64,000 nucleotides of DNA from Thalassomonas sp. RHCl1 (GCF_947387555.1 NZ_CANDNZ010000001.1:1302001-1366000), one strand, 5' to 3'. Positions 26,819 through 34,907 are shown, numbered from the stretch's first letter. The notes: generated by a model not told the origin, from the letters alone. Translations and numbers: made by a program.

Positions 26819-26892
26819 AGGCGAAAGCTGAAGGTAATAGCTGAGGTAAAAACTGAAGCTTATACCTGAAGGTAATAACAGCGGTAAGCTAA
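26819..26892 (+). repeat. 12-13-bp AAGG-containing repeat units before the diguanylate cyclase gene
   Basis: Degenerate units ending CTG and starting AAGG or AGG recur: AGGCGAAAGCTG, AAGGTAATAGCTG, AGGTAAAAACTG, AAGCTTATACCTG, AAGGTAATAACAG. They extend the spacer between the kinase and diguanylate cyclase genes and resemble the arrays at 3479-3526 and 19374-19426. The array stops about 20 bp before ATG 26912. Confidence 0.7.
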
Positions 26893-26911
26893 AACGAGTA
26901 ATGAGAACTTT

Positions 26912-27823
26912 ATGTCAAAAGCACGCATCTTGATCGTCGATGATGAACGTTTAAACATCAACGTAATGATCAGCATATTATCCGAAGACTATGAGCTGGT
27001 GATCGCCAAAAGCGGCGAGCAGGCGCTAAAGCGCGTGGCGGCTCAGGCCCCGGATCTTATTTTGCTGGATATCAGCATGCCGGACATGGATGGTTATACG
27101 GTATTTGAGCGCATTGGTGAGATGACGGGGGGCAACAAGCGTATCCCGATTATCTTTATTACCGCGATGCGCTCACCCGAAGAGGAAATCAAAGGTTTAA
27201 AAATGGGGGCAGTGGATTATATTACCAAACCTTTCACCCCCTCGATTGTTGAAGTACGGGTGGCGAATCAAATAGAAGCCAAGCGCAACCGCGATGAGCT
27301 TGAGCGCTTAAACCGTACCGATGCTTTAACCGGCATCGCCAATCGCCGCCGCTTCGATGAATATATTATGTTGCAAAGGGAAAGCATAGTACGCTCTGAA
27401 GCCGCGCTTTCCATCATCATGATAGATATCGACCATTTTAAGCAATTTAATGACTGTTACGGCCACGGCGCCGGTGATGATTGTTTAAAAAGGGTGGCTA
27501 CGGCGCTGGCGAGCAAGCTCGATCGCACCACAGATTTTATTGCCCGTTACGGCGGTGAGGAATTTGTGGTGATCTTACCGGCTACCGACAGCGAAGGGGC
27601 AGCGCAGTGCGCCGAGCGCTTATGCGAGGCGGTGGCTGAGCTGGAGATAGAACATGATAAATCCGGTACCTGCGGCCATGTCACCGCAAGTTTTGGCGTG
27701 GCCACCTTGTTGCCGGAGCAGCGGGAAGTCTCGGTAGAAGATTTGCTGCAATGGGCCGACCAGGCGCTTTATCAGGCCAAAACATCGGGGCGCAACCAGT
27801 TTCGAATTTCCCGCCAGGGTTAG
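26912..27823 (+). CDS. Response regulator diguanylate cyclase (REC-GGDEF)
   Basis: A 303-residue cytosolic protein. The REC domain (residues 4-120) has acidic D10/D11, phosphoacceptor D53 (LLDISMPDMDG), T84 and K106. The GGDEF domain (about 135-300) has an intact GGEEF at 214-218 and an RxxD inhibitory I-site (R205-T-T-D208) five residues upstream. It should make c-di-GMP from two GTP, with product inhibition, when phosphorylated. It follows the TorT-like / hybrid kinase pair, so a periplasmic ligand switching c-di-GMP is the natural reading. The gene ends at a clear terminator at 27853. Confidence 0.92.
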   Translation: MSKARILIVDDERLNINVMISILSEDYELVIAKSGEQALKRVAAQAPDLILLDISMPDMDGYTVFERIGEMTGGNKRIPIIFITAMRSPEEEIKGLKMGAVDYITKPFTPSIVEVRVANQIEAKRNRDELERLNRTDALTGIANRRRFDEYIMLQRESIVRSEAALSIIMIDIDHFKQFNDCYGHGAGDDCLKRVATALASKLDRTTDFIARYGGEEFVVILPATDSEGAAQCAERLCEAVAELEIEHDKSGTCGHVTASFGVATLLPEQREVSVEDLLQWADQALYQAKTSGRNQFRISRQG

Positions 27824-27852
27824 CCGGGTTTTAGCCGGCAGTGATAAAAGAA

Positions 27853-27887
27853 AAAGCCCTTCAGGTGATATCTGAAGGGCTTTTTTA
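27853..27887. terminator. Intrinsic terminator between convergent genes
   Basis: AAGCCCTTCAG pairs with CTGAAGGGCTT around a short loop, with A-runs on the left and TTTTTT on the right, so it can serve both the diguanylate cyclase (+) and the repeat protein (-). Confidence 0.9.
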
Positions 27888-27928
27888 TATGGGTGAACAG
27901 CCGCAGGGGTTGTCAGCTGATAAAAACC

Positions 27929-28672
27929 TTATTTGGTGAGCATATAAAGATGGGTATCAATGCCGTCAAAGACCATGGCCATGCCGGAATGGTCGGTATT
28001 TTCCGGCGCCCCCTCAAGGGTCAGAACACCTTCATAACCGTAGACGTCCGTGCCTTGAGCATCTTTATGGCCGTAACGGCCATGATAGAGCTCGGTATTG
28101 CTGCCCTGTTTGAAGGCATAATAGACATAAGCAGGCAGCGACAGCTGATAGCGGTTGCTGTCATAGGTCATGGTCCAGCGGCTCCAGTCGGTATCTTCCG
28201 GGAAGCCGTTAATGGCAAATTTGGCGCGGGTAATGCCGTTGTGCTCTAAATTCTCGGTGCCTTTCTCCCAGATAAACTGGTTGATTTGCGTGGCATCGTC
28301 GCGGTCTTGCATATAAACATGGTAGTTATTGGGCACAGGCAGGTCTTTGCCGTTAACCCCTTGTACTTCCTCAAAATTGGGGGTGCTGAGCATGGCGATA
28401 CTGCCGGTGTTCATGGTCTTGGTAACCCCGGTGATGCTGATCACCGGCAGGGTATTGTCGTACCTGAAGGCGCCGTTAAGAAAGATAAACTGGTAGATTT
28501 GGTTTTCGCTGTTATTCTTGAAAAAATACAGCCGGGTTAACTTTCTGTCGTTGAGCATTCCCCAACGCAGCCAGTCGGTATCTTCCGGCGCACCAAGGAT
28601 CTCTATGGTATCCCCTCCGAACCTATAAATACTCTCTCCGAAAACTTTAGTCGCTTGATTGAGGGAGGGCAT
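27929..28672 (-). CDS. Uncharacterised protein with triplicated G-x-P-E-D-T-D motif
   Basis: A 247-residue protein. ATG 28672 (MPSLNQATKV) has AAGGAC 7 bp upstream. No signal peptide or membrane segment is seen. The motif G-[AF]-P-E-[DN]-T-D occurs three times (residues 27, 156 and 221): GAPEDTDWLRWGM, GFPEDTDWSRWTM and GAPENTDHSGMAM. After each comes an aromatic strand pair, suggesting three or four beta-rich modules. I do not recognise the family. It is divergent from a heme-binding-type gene, sharing a 247-bp promoter region, which hints at joint control. A lectin-like or ligand-binding repeat fold is possible but unproven. Confidence 0.65.
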   Translation of the reverse strand: MPSLNQATKVFGESIYRFGGDTIEILGAPEDTDWLRWGMLNDRKLTRLYFFKNNSENQIYQFIFLNGAFRYDNTLPVISITGVTKTMNTGSIAMLSTPNFEEVQGVNGKDLPVPNNYHVYMQDRDDATQINQFIWEKGTENLEHNGITRAKFAINGFPEDTDWSRWTMTYDSNRYQLSLPAYVYYAFKQGSNTELYHGRYGHKDAQGTDVYGYEGVLTLEGAPENTDHSGMAMVFDGIDTHLYMLTK

Positions 28673-28919
28673 AATTGTGTCCTTTTTCAAAAAGTTAGTG
28701 TCAATATTATAAATTGTCTTTTATAGTAGCCTGTAGAACTTCCACGAGCAAGGCACCATTTTTTGTTACCCGGGTTAAAGCAAAATTAACGGCTTGTTTA
28801 ACACTTAGGGTGGTGCCTGCTGGCGAGTTACATTGTGACTAAGCTTTGTGGCTCAAGGCCGTAACATGCTCTATTATGAGATGATTTACGGGCATAATAA
28901 TAATCAAAGGAAATACATT

Positions 28920-29810
28920 ATGGCTACGCAAGAAAAAACTCCCTCATTTGGTCCGCTTGAAGGCCTGATCGGCACTTGGGTAGGCGTAAAGGGGTGGAGT
29001 GTGATCTCGGTTCCTGCTCCCGGATCTACGCCTGACGGTACTGCTGCCTTTAAATTAATCGTGCAAAACTATAGCGAAACCTTAACTTTTAAAGCCGTTG
29101 ATGATCCGGTGCGTAACCGCGGCGGTGCGCTGGAGCAAAATATTGGCGCGGTAGAATATGAACAGCGCATTCACGATTTGGATACCAAAGCATTGATCCA
29201 TGTCGAAAACGGCATGTTGATGTATCTTGGAGATATAGAATCGGAAACCGACGACGAAGCACCCGCAGCCAAATTCAGTATTGCCCGCAGTGCCACCATT
29301 CCCCACGGGGATTCTGCAATGATTTTAGGTGACAGTGTGGTTAAAGAGGGCAAGATTGCCGTTCCCGATATCTCCTCTTTGCCGTCAACCCTGGATATGG
29401 TCGGGGCGCCGGTTGATTTTCTCGACCAGTACGATAAAGAGCAAAAGCGCTTAACGGTTGACGACATTGTAATGAAAACCAAGTCGAAGATTTTCAATGT
29501 CACCAATCCCAATGAAAACCTGCAAAGGGACAACAACGGCCTGGAAGTGCTTAAAACCACCCATATGCACCTGGACTCAGAAAATGAAGGCGGCATCAAC
29601 AATGTTCCCTTTATTGTCAGACATGCCAATGCTACCCGTTTTCAGTGTGACTTCTGGCTGCAAACCATCAAACTGCCGATGTCCGGCCAAACCTTTGAAC
29701 AGCTGCAATACTCCCAGAATGTCGCGCTTGAATTCCATAAAAAATTCAGCGGCGAACCCGGTCTGATCCGCTGGCCGCATGTTACCGTGAATACCTTAAC
29801 CAAACAGTAG
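28920..29810 (+). CDS. Heme-binding (nitrobindin/FABP-like) family protein
   Basis: A 296-residue protein; ATG 28920 has AAAGGA upstream. The opening FGPLEGLIGTWVGVKGW has the G-T-W-x-G signature of nitrobindin/THAP4-like beta-barrels, and the C-terminal FEQLQYSQNVALEF with IRWPHVTVNTLTKQ fits the larger heme-binding subfamily of such barrels. Length is near twice a single barrel. No signal peptide, so probably cytosolic. Known members bind ferric heme and interact with NO or peroxynitrite. That function is transferred by family only. It is followed by a hairpin terminator. Confidence 0.7.
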   Translation: MATQEKTPSFGPLEGLIGTWVGVKGWSVISVPAPGSTPDGTAAFKLIVQNYSETLTFKAVDDPVRNRGGALEQNIGAVEYEQRIHDLDTKALIHVENGMLMYLGDIESETDDEAPAAKFSIARSATIPHGDSAMILGDSVVKEGKIAVPDISSLPSTLDMVGAPVDFLDQYDKEQKRLTVDDIVMKTKSKIFNVTNPNENLQRDNNGLEVLKTTHMHLDSENEGGINNVPFIVRHANATRFQCDFWLQTIKLPMSGQTFEQLQYSQNVALEFHKKFSGEPGLIRWPHVTVNTLTKQ

Positions 29811-29836
29811 TTAACAGAGACTTTCTTGCCCTAAAG

Positions 29837-29880
29837 GCGGCCCTTAAATCTCCGGTGTGATGTTAAAGGGCTGCTATTTT
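29837..29880 (+). terminator. Probable terminator after the heme-binding gene
   Basis: GCGGCCCTTAA (29837-29847) pairs with TTAAAGGGCTGC (29862-29873) with one mismatch and one bulge, then ATTTTG. It sits 27 bp after the stop codon. Confidence 0.65.
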
Positions 29881-29966
29881 GGGCAAGTGAGATAGGTTTA
29901 AATGGCTATCCCCTGTGGGAATAAACCTTACCTGGCTTGTTTTAGCCAATATTATCCCGGGGCATT

Positions 29967-31391
29967 TTAACCGCCAATGGCGTGTTTGCTGCTATCGTAT
30001 GCGGCTAAGGCATTTTTCCGGCTTTCTTTGATATCCACCATAGGCAGCGGATAGTCCTGGCCCAGGGTAATCTTCGCTTTTTTTAATATTTCTTCAGGCG
30101 CTTGCCAGGGGCGAAATAAGTATTTTTCAGGTAAATCTTTCAGTTCAGGCAGGTATTGTTTGGTGTAGCTTCCTTCAGGGTCAAACTTTTCACCTTGGCT
30201 GACGGGGTTAAAAATCCTGAAGTAAGGGGCTGCGTCTGTGCCGCAGCCCGCGACCCATTGCCAGCTGGCGCTATTGCTGGCCAGGTCGGCATCGACCAGG
30301 CACTGCCAAAACCAGCGGGCTCCCAAACGCCAGTCGATCAATAAATTTTTCACCAGAAACGAGGCGCAAATCATGCGCACGCGGTTATGCATAAAACCCG
30401 TTTGCCAAAGCTCCCGCATGCCGGCATCAACCAGGGGGTAGCCGGTTAAACCTTGCTGCCAGCGCTTTAAGCTCTCCGGGTTATCTGTCCAGGGGAAATG
30501 ATTAAAATTTGTTTTGAAGTTTTTTTGCGGTAACTCGGGCCAATGGAATAATAAATAATAGGAAAACTCCCGCCAGCTCAACTCCCGTTTGAAGTGCTCG
30601 CGGTTGTTATCATCGGGAAACGACAGTAACGCCTTGTTGATCTGCCGTGGTGATATTTCGCCAAAATGCAGGTGGGGGGATAGTTTAGAGACGGCTTTTA
30701 ACGCGGGAAAGTCACGTCCTGTTTGGTAGTGCTTTAAGCTTCGGGCTAAAAATTTTTTCAGGGCAGATTGTGCCCCCGCCTCACCGGGTGTCCAGCAAGG
30801 GTTAAACTTGCTGTGCCAACGGATTTCAGGCAGCAAACTCAGGGCATCCAGGGCCACTGCCCGGTTATCCTGGTATAAGGACTGAGTGAGCGCAGGCGCA
30901 GGCAAGCTCTGGCTATCGGTATCTGTCATGCTCGCCCGGCGGTGATAAGGGGTGAAAACCTGGTATGGCGTACCGTCGTTTTTAAGGATACTCCAGGGCT
31001 CATGCTGCAGGCAGGCGTTAAAGCTTTTTACTTTGATGCCCAGTGCAGTTAATCGGGCTTTGATCGCTTTATCCCTGGTTATTTGCCAGGGTTCATAACA
31101 GCGGTTCCAATAGACGGCGCTGACCCGGTGGCGGGCGATGATATCCAGCAAAATGGCCATAGGATCTCCCTGGTAAAGGGAGAGCGTATCGCTTAATGAG
31201 GCATCTAACGCCTCGAGGGAATAGTGCAGCCACCACTTGCTTGCTGCCCCCATGCTATGTTCACCACTGTTGTGGTTATCGAGAATATAAAGCGGCAATA
31301 TCTTGCTGTGGCCGGCGGCTGCAGTGAACGCCGGGTTGTCGGATAAACGTAAGTCCTGGCGGAACCAATGAATGGCAATATCGTTTTTCAT
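29967..31391 (-). CDS. phrB: Deoxyribodipyrimidine photolyase / cryptochrome family
   Basis: A 474-residue flavoprotein of normal length. The N-terminal antenna domain starts IAIHWFRQDLRLSDNPAF; the C-terminal FAD domain has ELSWREFSYYLLFHWP, GLTGYPLVDAGMRELWQTG, FMHNRVRMICASFLVKNLL and W-F-W-Q-C-L-V-D-A-D-L-A-S-N. These are photolyase core motifs, so light-driven repair of cyclobutane pyrimidine dimers is expected; a cryptochrome role cannot be excluded. It is the last gene of an operon with an SDR enzyme and a DUF523-DUF1722 protein, divergent from a MerR regulator. AAGTGAG lies before the ATG. Confidence 0.92.
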   Translation of the reverse strand: MKNDIAIHWFRQDLRLSDNPAFTAAAGHSKILPLYILDNHNSGEHSMGAASKWWLHYSLEALDASLSDTLSLYQGDPMAILLDIIARHRVSAVYWNRCYEPWQITRDKAIKARLTALGIKVKSFNACLQHEPWSILKNDGTPYQVFTPYHRRASMTDTDSQSLPAPALTQSLYQDNRAVALDALSLLPEIRWHSKFNPCWTPGEAGAQSALKKFLARSLKHYQTGRDFPALKAVSKLSPHLHFGEISPRQINKALLSFPDDNNREHFKRELSWREFSYYLLFHWPELPQKNFKTNFNHFPWTDNPESLKRWQQGLTGYPLVDAGMRELWQTGFMHNRVRMICASFLVKNLLIDWRLGARWFWQCLVDADLASNSASWQWVAGCGTDAAPYFRIFNPVSQGEKFDPEGSYTKQYLPELKDLPEKYLFRPWQAPEEILKKAKITLGQDYPLPMVDIKESRKNALAAYDSSKHAIGG

Positions 31392-31420
31392 GATGTTAAC
31401 TCACTTTACTTTACCGGTAG

Positions 31421-32155
31421 TTAAGGGGCTATTTCCCTGCCGTCCCAGGCAAAACATTTTCCGCTGCTTTGTGATGTCAGGCCGGTTAATACCTGAACCA
31501 GTTTTTGCGCGGAAAAATCCGGAGTAAAGAGCCGATGTTCGGGCACATTAGCCTGGAAGGGTTTTGATAAATGGCTGTCGACCGTGCCCGGGTGTAGCCC
31601 GACGACAATGGCGGCTTTATTGCGTCTTTTGGTTTCAATCGCGGCATTTTTAATGATCATGTTCAGGGCTGCTTTTGAAGCGCGGTATGCATACCAGCCG
31701 CCGAGGGCATTATCAGAGATGCTGCCCACGCGAGCGGAAAGGGCGGCAAACAGCGAACGTCCCTGTTTGTTCAGGGCGGGAATAAAATGTTTTGCCAGGA
31801 TTGCCGGTAAAATACTGTTAACCGCAAACAAGCGGACAAATTTTTCGGCAGATAAGTCATTGAGTGATTTTTCCGGCATCAGTAAGTCGTCATAAAGCAT
31901 GCCGGTTGCGACGATCACCATATCTAGCGGGCAGTTGCTGGCGGCAGTCGCAGCTGCCGCCTGTATCGAACTTTCATTGTCGTAATCAATTACAGTATGA
32001 ATGCACTGTGTGCCTGGCAGTTGCTGCTGCCTGGTTGCCTTGTATCGGGAAAATGTATAGATGCTGGCCTCGGTAAAGCTTGCTGCCAGCTGTTGTGTCA
32101 AGGCCTTGCCAATGGCGCCGGAGCTGCCGATAACGGCAATGTTTCGAGTGGTCAT
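31421..32155 (-). CDS. SDR family oxidoreductase (C-factor-like)
   Basis: A 244-residue cytosolic enzyme. The Rossmann start IAVIGSSGAIGKALTQQLA has the Gly-rich NAD(P) loop. The catalytic tetrad is visible as N (FAVNSILPA), S (FAALSARVGSIS), and Y-x-x-x-K in GGWYAYRASKAALNM. HPGTVDSHLSKPF and the end GKCFAWDGREIAP match the C-factor (CsgA-like) SDR subgroup often found beside photolyase genes. The substrate is unknown. It lies 29 bp upstream of the photolyase and 65 bp after the DUF523 gene, one operon. Confidence 0.82.
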   Translation of the reverse strand: MTTRNIAVIGSSGAIGKALTQQLAASFTEASIYTFSRYKATRQQQLPGTQCIHTVIDYDNESSIQAAAATAASNCPLDMVIVATGMLYDDLLMPEKSLNDLSAEKFVRLFAVNSILPAILAKHFIPALNKQGRSLFAALSARVGSISDNALGGWYAYRASKAALNMIIKNAAIETKRRNKAAIVVGLHPGTVDSHLSKPFQANVPEHRLFTPDFSAQKLVQVLTGLTSQSSGKCFAWDGREIAP

Positions 32156-32220
32156 TTGGTTGTACTCGCTCTGCTATGGTTCATGGGTTAACCCCTGCAG
32201 CCCGCTTTATCTTGTCAGGA

Positions 32221-33228
32221 CTAGCGGCAAAAGTGTCGGATTGGATGCATGCTTTGCGGATAAGGATTCAGGTAACGCTGCGCCTTGATATAGACAGAGC
32301 CATGCTGGTTCAAGTAATGGCTGAGCAGGGCCAGGGGGGTTGCCAGGGGGGTGATGCCTGATTTATATCTGTCAATGACCGCCAAGATGTCTTGTTTTGC
32401 CGGCGAAGGGAGGCTTTTTTTGATGTAACCTAAAATATGAAGTAGGGCATTGGCATGATTTTTTTTGCTGGCCGGCTGTTCAAGGGCTTGCATGAATTGC
32501 GCAAGGTAGCGGCCGGTAAGTTGTTGCAACGGCATTTTTTTACCCGATGCCAATAGTTGGCCAAGCTCCCGGCATTTTCTCTGATCATGGGCCATCAGCA
32601 GATACTTATAACTGCTGTGGAATTGAGTCAGCTTATGCAAGCCAGGTTGTGCCATGACCTCTGTCCGAAAATTGTGATAGGCGTAGATCCGCTGGACAAA
32701 GTTATCAAAGATCTTGTTGTCATTGAGGCGACCTTCTTCTTCAATCGGCATGCTGGGATAGGCCTTTTTTAAGGCTTTGGCAAACAGACCTGCGCTTTTA
32801 ACCTGGTGCGGATGCCCGTTCTCCTGATAGACTTTTACCCTTTGCAATCCGCAGCTGGGTGAGTTTTTCATCAAGATATAGCCGTCCAGTGCTGCCATTT
32901 CAGCCAGTTCAGGTGTAAAGCCTTTGATGAGTTGCTCGCTTAAATCACCGCCATCCCCTTTACTAAAGACCAGTTTTGGTGCGCTGGGATCTCCGGTAAG
33001 GCGCATGGTCGGGCGGGGAGTGCCGAAACCGGCAGCCACTTCAGGGCAAAAGGTCTTGAAGGTAAAGTGTTTACTTAAGACATCCAGACACAGGCGTGAT
33101 TGCGTGTGCCCGCCATTGTAGCGCACCGCATGGCCGGCCAGGCATGCACTTAAGCCGATCTGAATCTGCGGGGCAGCACTTGTTTGCTGTTGTACTTTCA
33201 TAGTGGCAATGATCTGTTGCTTTTTCAT
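32221..33228 (-). CDS. DUF523-DUF1722 fusion protein (YbgA-like C-terminus)
   Basis: A 335-residue protein. Residues about 20-160 are DUF523: IGLSACLAGHAVRYNGGH, FCPEVAAGFGTPRPTMRL and ILMKNSPSCGLQRVKVY, with three conserved cysteines (C28, C60 and the C of SPSCG). DUF523 includes thiouracil desulfidase TudS, where such cysteines hold a [4Fe-4S] cluster. Residues about 190-310 are DUF1722 (FRTEVMAQPGLHKLTQFHSSYKYLLMAHDQ), as in E. coli YbgA. The fusion is common beside photolyase genes. It is the first gene of the phr operon; AGAGGG precedes the ATG, and the six-site operator array lies just upstream. Confidence 0.85.
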   Translation of the reverse strand: MKKQQIIATMKVQQQTSAAPQIQIGLSACLAGHAVRYNGGHTQSRLCLDVLSKHFTFKTFCPEVAAGFGTPRPTMRLTGDPSAPKLVFSKGDGGDLSEQLIKGFTPELAEMAALDGYILMKNSPSCGLQRVKVYQENGHPHQVKSAGLFAKALKKAYPSMPIEEEGRLNDNKIFDNFVQRIYAYHNFRTEVMAQPGLHKLTQFHSSYKYLLMAHDQRKCRELGQLLASGKKMPLQQLTGRYLAQFMQALEQPASKKNHANALLHILGYIKKSLPSPAKQDILAVIDRYKSGITPLATPLALLSHYLNQHGSVYIKAQRYLNPYPQSMHPIRHFCR

Positions 33229-33295
33229 GTCTAACCCTCTCTTGGCTATTGCCTGATGTTATCTGCTAATAAGCCGGTTAACATCAGAAAATACT

Positions 33296-33384
33296 TATAC
33301 AGATAATATTGATGTACAATTTAAAGCTTGTACAAACAATAATAGTGTACAACTTTAATCTTGTACACTATTATTTTTTGTATA
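33296..33384. promoter_or_regulatory. Array of six TGTACA-like half-sites between the phr operon and merR
   Basis: Palindromic hexamers start at 33296 (TATACA), 33313, 33329, 33346, 33362 (each TGTACA) and 33379 (TGTATA). Start-to-start distances are 17, 16, 17, 16, 17 bp. The array is symmetric about 33340: TGTACAA-N8-TTGTACA occurs twice, 33 bp apart, and both ends carry a TATAAG box facing outward (33381-33386 on +, 33294-33299 on -). CarH/LitR-type MerR light regulators bind TGTACA-like sites, so autoregulation with divergent control is likely. The TATAAG boxes as -10 elements are tentative. Confidence 0.85.
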
Positions 33385-33420
33385 AGTTTTGGAAGTGCCA
33401 GATAAAGAGCTAACAGCGTA

Positions 33421-34290
33421 ATGAGCAATGAAAATCAAGACAGTTATTTTCCTATCCGTGAACTGAGTGCTCGCACTAAGGTCAACACGGTGACCCTCAG
33501 GGCCTGGGAAAGGCGTCACGGGCTGCTGACCCCGAAAAGAACCAGCAAAGGACATCGTCTTTATTGTGATCAGGATGTGGCTGTCATAGAAAAAGTACTT
33601 GCTTTGGTTGCCCGGGGGGTACCGTTAGGCAAGGTGAAGCTGCTGCTTAAGGGGGATGCTCCTGAGCCGTCTGCGGCAGAGGAAAGTGAAAACTGGCAGC
33701 AGTCGGTTGCAGCCCTGGTTGCGGCGGCCCAATTGTTTTCCGTGACTAAGTTAGAGCACCTGATCCAAGAATTTTTTGCCAATTATCCTATCTCGGTTTG
33801 TCGTGAACACCTGATAACACCGGTGTTTGCGTTATTGGCCCAGGGAGACGATGAAGGGGCTGCGTTCGGTTTTATGGAAAGTGAACTTGTTCGTTATACC
33901 TTGATGCGCTTAAGCGCGAAAGTGAGCAAGAAAAAACAGGCGCCTGCGGTGACACTGATCGCCGGTGAGCAGGCGCCTATGTGGTGTCTGGCGTTGATGG
34001 CGCTGGAATTAACGGATCTGAAATTTTCCGTGTATCTATTTAATCGTGCTTTTAGTGTTGCGGCGGCGGTAGAGCTTGTGAAAAAGTTTAACGACAGCGA
34101 CACAGTGTTTTACCAGGACGGTGTTTTAAAAGATAAAGAGCAAGCGCTGCTGGCTGCTGCGCTGGGGGATAATAAGCGGATGTGGCTGTGTGGTACGGCG
34201 CCGGTACTTACCCGCTTTGACCATGACAGCCGTGTTTTTGCTGACGTGAAAACCTGTATTACCGGCTTAGAGCATATGGCCATCAGTTAA
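33421..34290 (+). CDS. MerR family regulator of the photolyase operon (LitR/CarH-like)
   Basis: A 289-residue protein. The N-terminal MerR winged helix (residues 10-78) shows FPIRELSARTKVNTVTLRAWERRHGLLTPKRTSKGHRLY. The rest (90-289) has the size and helix/sheet order of the cobalamin-binding region of CarH/LitR, but I do not find the DxHxxG motif; the matching place reads LFNRAFSVAAAV. It may thus sense something else or act apo. It is divergent from the phr operon across the six-site array, so it likely represses both. The ribosome site is weak (AGAG). Confidence 0.82.
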   Translation: MSNENQDSYFPIRELSARTKVNTVTLRAWERRHGLLTPKRTSKGHRLYCDQDVAVIEKVLALVARGVPLGKVKLLLKGDAPEPSAAEESENWQQSVAALVAAAQLFSVTKLEHLIQEFFANYPISVCREHLITPVFALLAQGDDEGAAFGFMESELVRYTLMRLSAKVSKKKQAPAVTLIAGEQAPMWCLALMALELTDLKFSVYLFNRAFSVAAAVELVKKFNDSDTVFYQDGVLKDKEQALLAAALGDNKRMWLCGTAPVLTRFDHDSRVFADVKTCITGLEHMAIS

Positions 34291-34306
34291 ACTTGCGGAG
34301 GTGTAT

Positions 34307-34360
34307 ATGCACACATTGATCACCGGAGGCACTGGTGTTGCTGCTGAACGAACCGGTTAA
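34307..34360 (+). pseudogene. Scar of a deleted NAD-dependent epimerase gene (17 codons left)
   Basis: After a perfect GGAGG site, ATG 34307 opens MHTLITGGTG, the Rossmann start of TIGR01777/YfcH-type epimerases, but stops after 17 codons. In another frame the same DNA reads LLNEPVKKGE then TAA (34339-34371), which looks like the original C-terminus. The simplest reading is an internal deletion that removed nearly the whole gene and joined the ends out of frame. Such epimerase genes are often neighbours of phr-linked merR genes. Confidence 0.6.
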
Positions 34361-34376
34361 GAAAGGGGAATAATGC

Positions 34377-34907
34377 ATGCGATATTTTTTAACTGGGCTG
34401 ATATTTGCGCTGAGCGCTTGTGTGGCAATTCCCGAGGGGATCGAGCCGGTTCAAGACTTTGAAGTAAAAAGGTACCTGGGACTATGGTATGAGATCGCAA
34501 GACTCGACCATGCTTTTGAACGCGGATTAGAGCAAGTCAGTGCCGAGTACAGCCAGCGACAAGATGGCGGCATTAACGTGATTAACCGGGGTTTTGACAG
34601 TCAGTCAAACAGCTGGCAGCAAGCCCGGGGCAAGGGCTATTTTGTCGGCAAGCATGACGTTGGCCATTTAAAGGTGTCTTTCTTCGGGCCTTTTTACGGC
34701 TCGTACCTTATTTTTGATTTAGGCAAAAATTATCAGTATTCGTTAGTGACCAGTAATGATCGATCTTATCTGTGGCTACTGTCCAGAACCCCGGAAATCA
34801 CCGAGTCGTTAAAAAATGATTTACTCACTAAACTGGCCGGTTTGGGATTTGCAACACAAGATCTGATATTTGTTAAACAAAGCCGCGACTATCTGATGGA
34901 TAAATAA
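34377..34907 (+). CDS. blc: Outer-membrane lipoprotein lipocalin (Blc-like)
   Basis: A 176-residue lipoprotein. The signal (MRYFLTGLIFALSAC) ends in a lipobox. The lipocalin signature G-x-W-Y-E is present in RYLGLWYEIARLDHAFERG, followed by VNVIN-like strands, SFFGPFYGSYLIFDLG and YLWLLSRTPEI, as in Blc. Known members bind lysophospholipids or fatty acids at the outer membrane. AAAGGGGA lies before ATG 34377. Its 3' end overlaps the convergent nuclease gene by 35 bp in the frame as it now stands. Confidence 0.88.
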   Translation: MRYFLTGLIFALSACVAIPEGIEPVQDFEVKRYLGLWYEIARLDHAFERGLEQVSAEYSQRQDGGINVINRGFDSQSNSWQQARGKGYFVGKHDVGHLKVSFFGPFYGSYLIFDLGKNYQYSLVTSNDRSYLWLLSRTPEITESLKNDLLTKLAGLGFATQDLIFVKQSRDYLMDK

